Source: Bacteroidales bacterium
GTDB lineage: Bacteria > Bacteroidota > Bacteroidia > Bacteroidales > VadinHA17
Direction: 5' to 3'
Assembly: GCA_017882245.1 (NCBI GenBank)
Contig: JADGPV010000005.1
Span: 1 to 6,026 of the forward strand
Length of the DNA: 6,026 bases
Below the pieces are notes generated by a model. That model saw only the letters and a program-made list of their open reading frames with translations, was not told the origin of the DNA and did not search any database. The first letter of the stretch is position 1; every line of letters starts with the position of its first letter. Both the position numbers and the translations under genes were made by a program. This document shows positions 5,736 through 6,026 of the stretch, piece by piece.

Positions 5736-6026
5736 CTACAGGACATTAAGTGACTGTTCCTTGATGCGCTCAAGTTCATCCTTCATCATCACAACCAGTT
5801 TCTGCATGGCAGCGTCGTTGGCTTTTGAACCTATTGTGTTTATTTCGCGTCCCATTTCCTGTGATATGAAGTTAAGCATTTTGCCGTTAAGCCCAGCTCC
5901 GTCTATGGTCTCCATGAAGTAGTCACAGTGTTTTTTCAGCCGGACCTTCTCTTCGTTAATATCAAGTTTTTCAAGGTAGTAGATCAGCTCCTGTTCAAAA
6001 CGGTTCTGGTCGACGTTTTCTGCACC
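5736..6026 (-). CDS. yicC: YicC/YloC-family endoribonuclease, C-terminal part (partial)
   Basis: Ninety-six C-terminal residues and a TAG stop are visible; the 5' part lies beyond the right edge. The fragment is the DUF1732-type C-terminal domain: a charged helical stretch, then KMLNFISQEMGREINTIGSK, then a helix ending in KDELERIKEQSLNVL. The F-I-S-Q-E-M-x-R-E-I-N-T-I-G-S-K block and the final LERI-x-EQ-x-x-N are diagnostic for YicC/YloC proteins. Members have been described as endoribonucleases that affect RNA turnover, with E. coli YicC linked to decay of the RyhB small RNA. The function in this lineage is inferred from family membership only. It lies immediately upstream of gmk with a 5-bp gap; YicC next to guanylate kinase is a widespread bacterial arrangement. 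Confidence 0.93.
   Translation of the reverse strand, partial: GAENVDQNRFEQELIYYLEKLDINEEKVRLKKHCDYFMETIDGAGLNGKMLNFISQEMGREINTIGSKANDAAMQKLVVMMKDELERIKEQSLNVL

Overview
The window looks like chromosomal DNA of an anaerobic Bacteroidota bacterium, most likely Bacteroidales or a relative. The evidence is indirect. No start is preceded by a Shine-Dalgarno sequence, and leaders are A-rich instead. The gene order yicC-gmk-nadD is familiar from that phylum. The spacers hold short palindromic and 7-bp-period repeats of a kind common in Bacteroidales intergenic DNA. Taxonomy was not tested by any search.

Left and centre (plus strand, 3-4487): the window opens with the last 53 residues of an ATP-grasp subunit of an ADP-forming acyl-CoA synthetase. 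A 232-bp spacer with a GC hairpin and a polypurine tract follows. Then come a PLP-dependent class I/II aminotransferase, a two-cluster ferredoxin (delta) subunit, and the alpha, beta and gamma subunits of a 2-oxoacid:ferredoxin oxidoreductase. Alpha and beta are 5 bp apart. Beta and gamma are separated by 78 bp carrying a strong 13-bp-stem palindrome.

Read together, these genes give a plausible amino-acid fermentation path. The aminotransferase would make a 2-oxoacid. The four-subunit oxidoreductase would decarboxylate it to an acyl-CoA and reduce ferredoxin. The ADP-forming synthetase would recover the thioester energy as ATP. Each step follows from family knowledge; the substrate (branched-chain, aromatic or 2-oxoglutarate) is not proven by the sequence.

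Right (minus strand, 4559-6026): a tightly packed, convergent housekeeping cluster reads, in transcription order, yicC (3' part only), gmk and nadD. The gaps are 5 bp and then a 4-bp ATGA overlap. The 71-bp convergent spacer between gamma and nadD is largely made of 7-bp-period repeats.

I see no mobile element, CRISPR array, tRNA, rRNA or defence system. The genes belong to known families. The less explained material is in the spacers.
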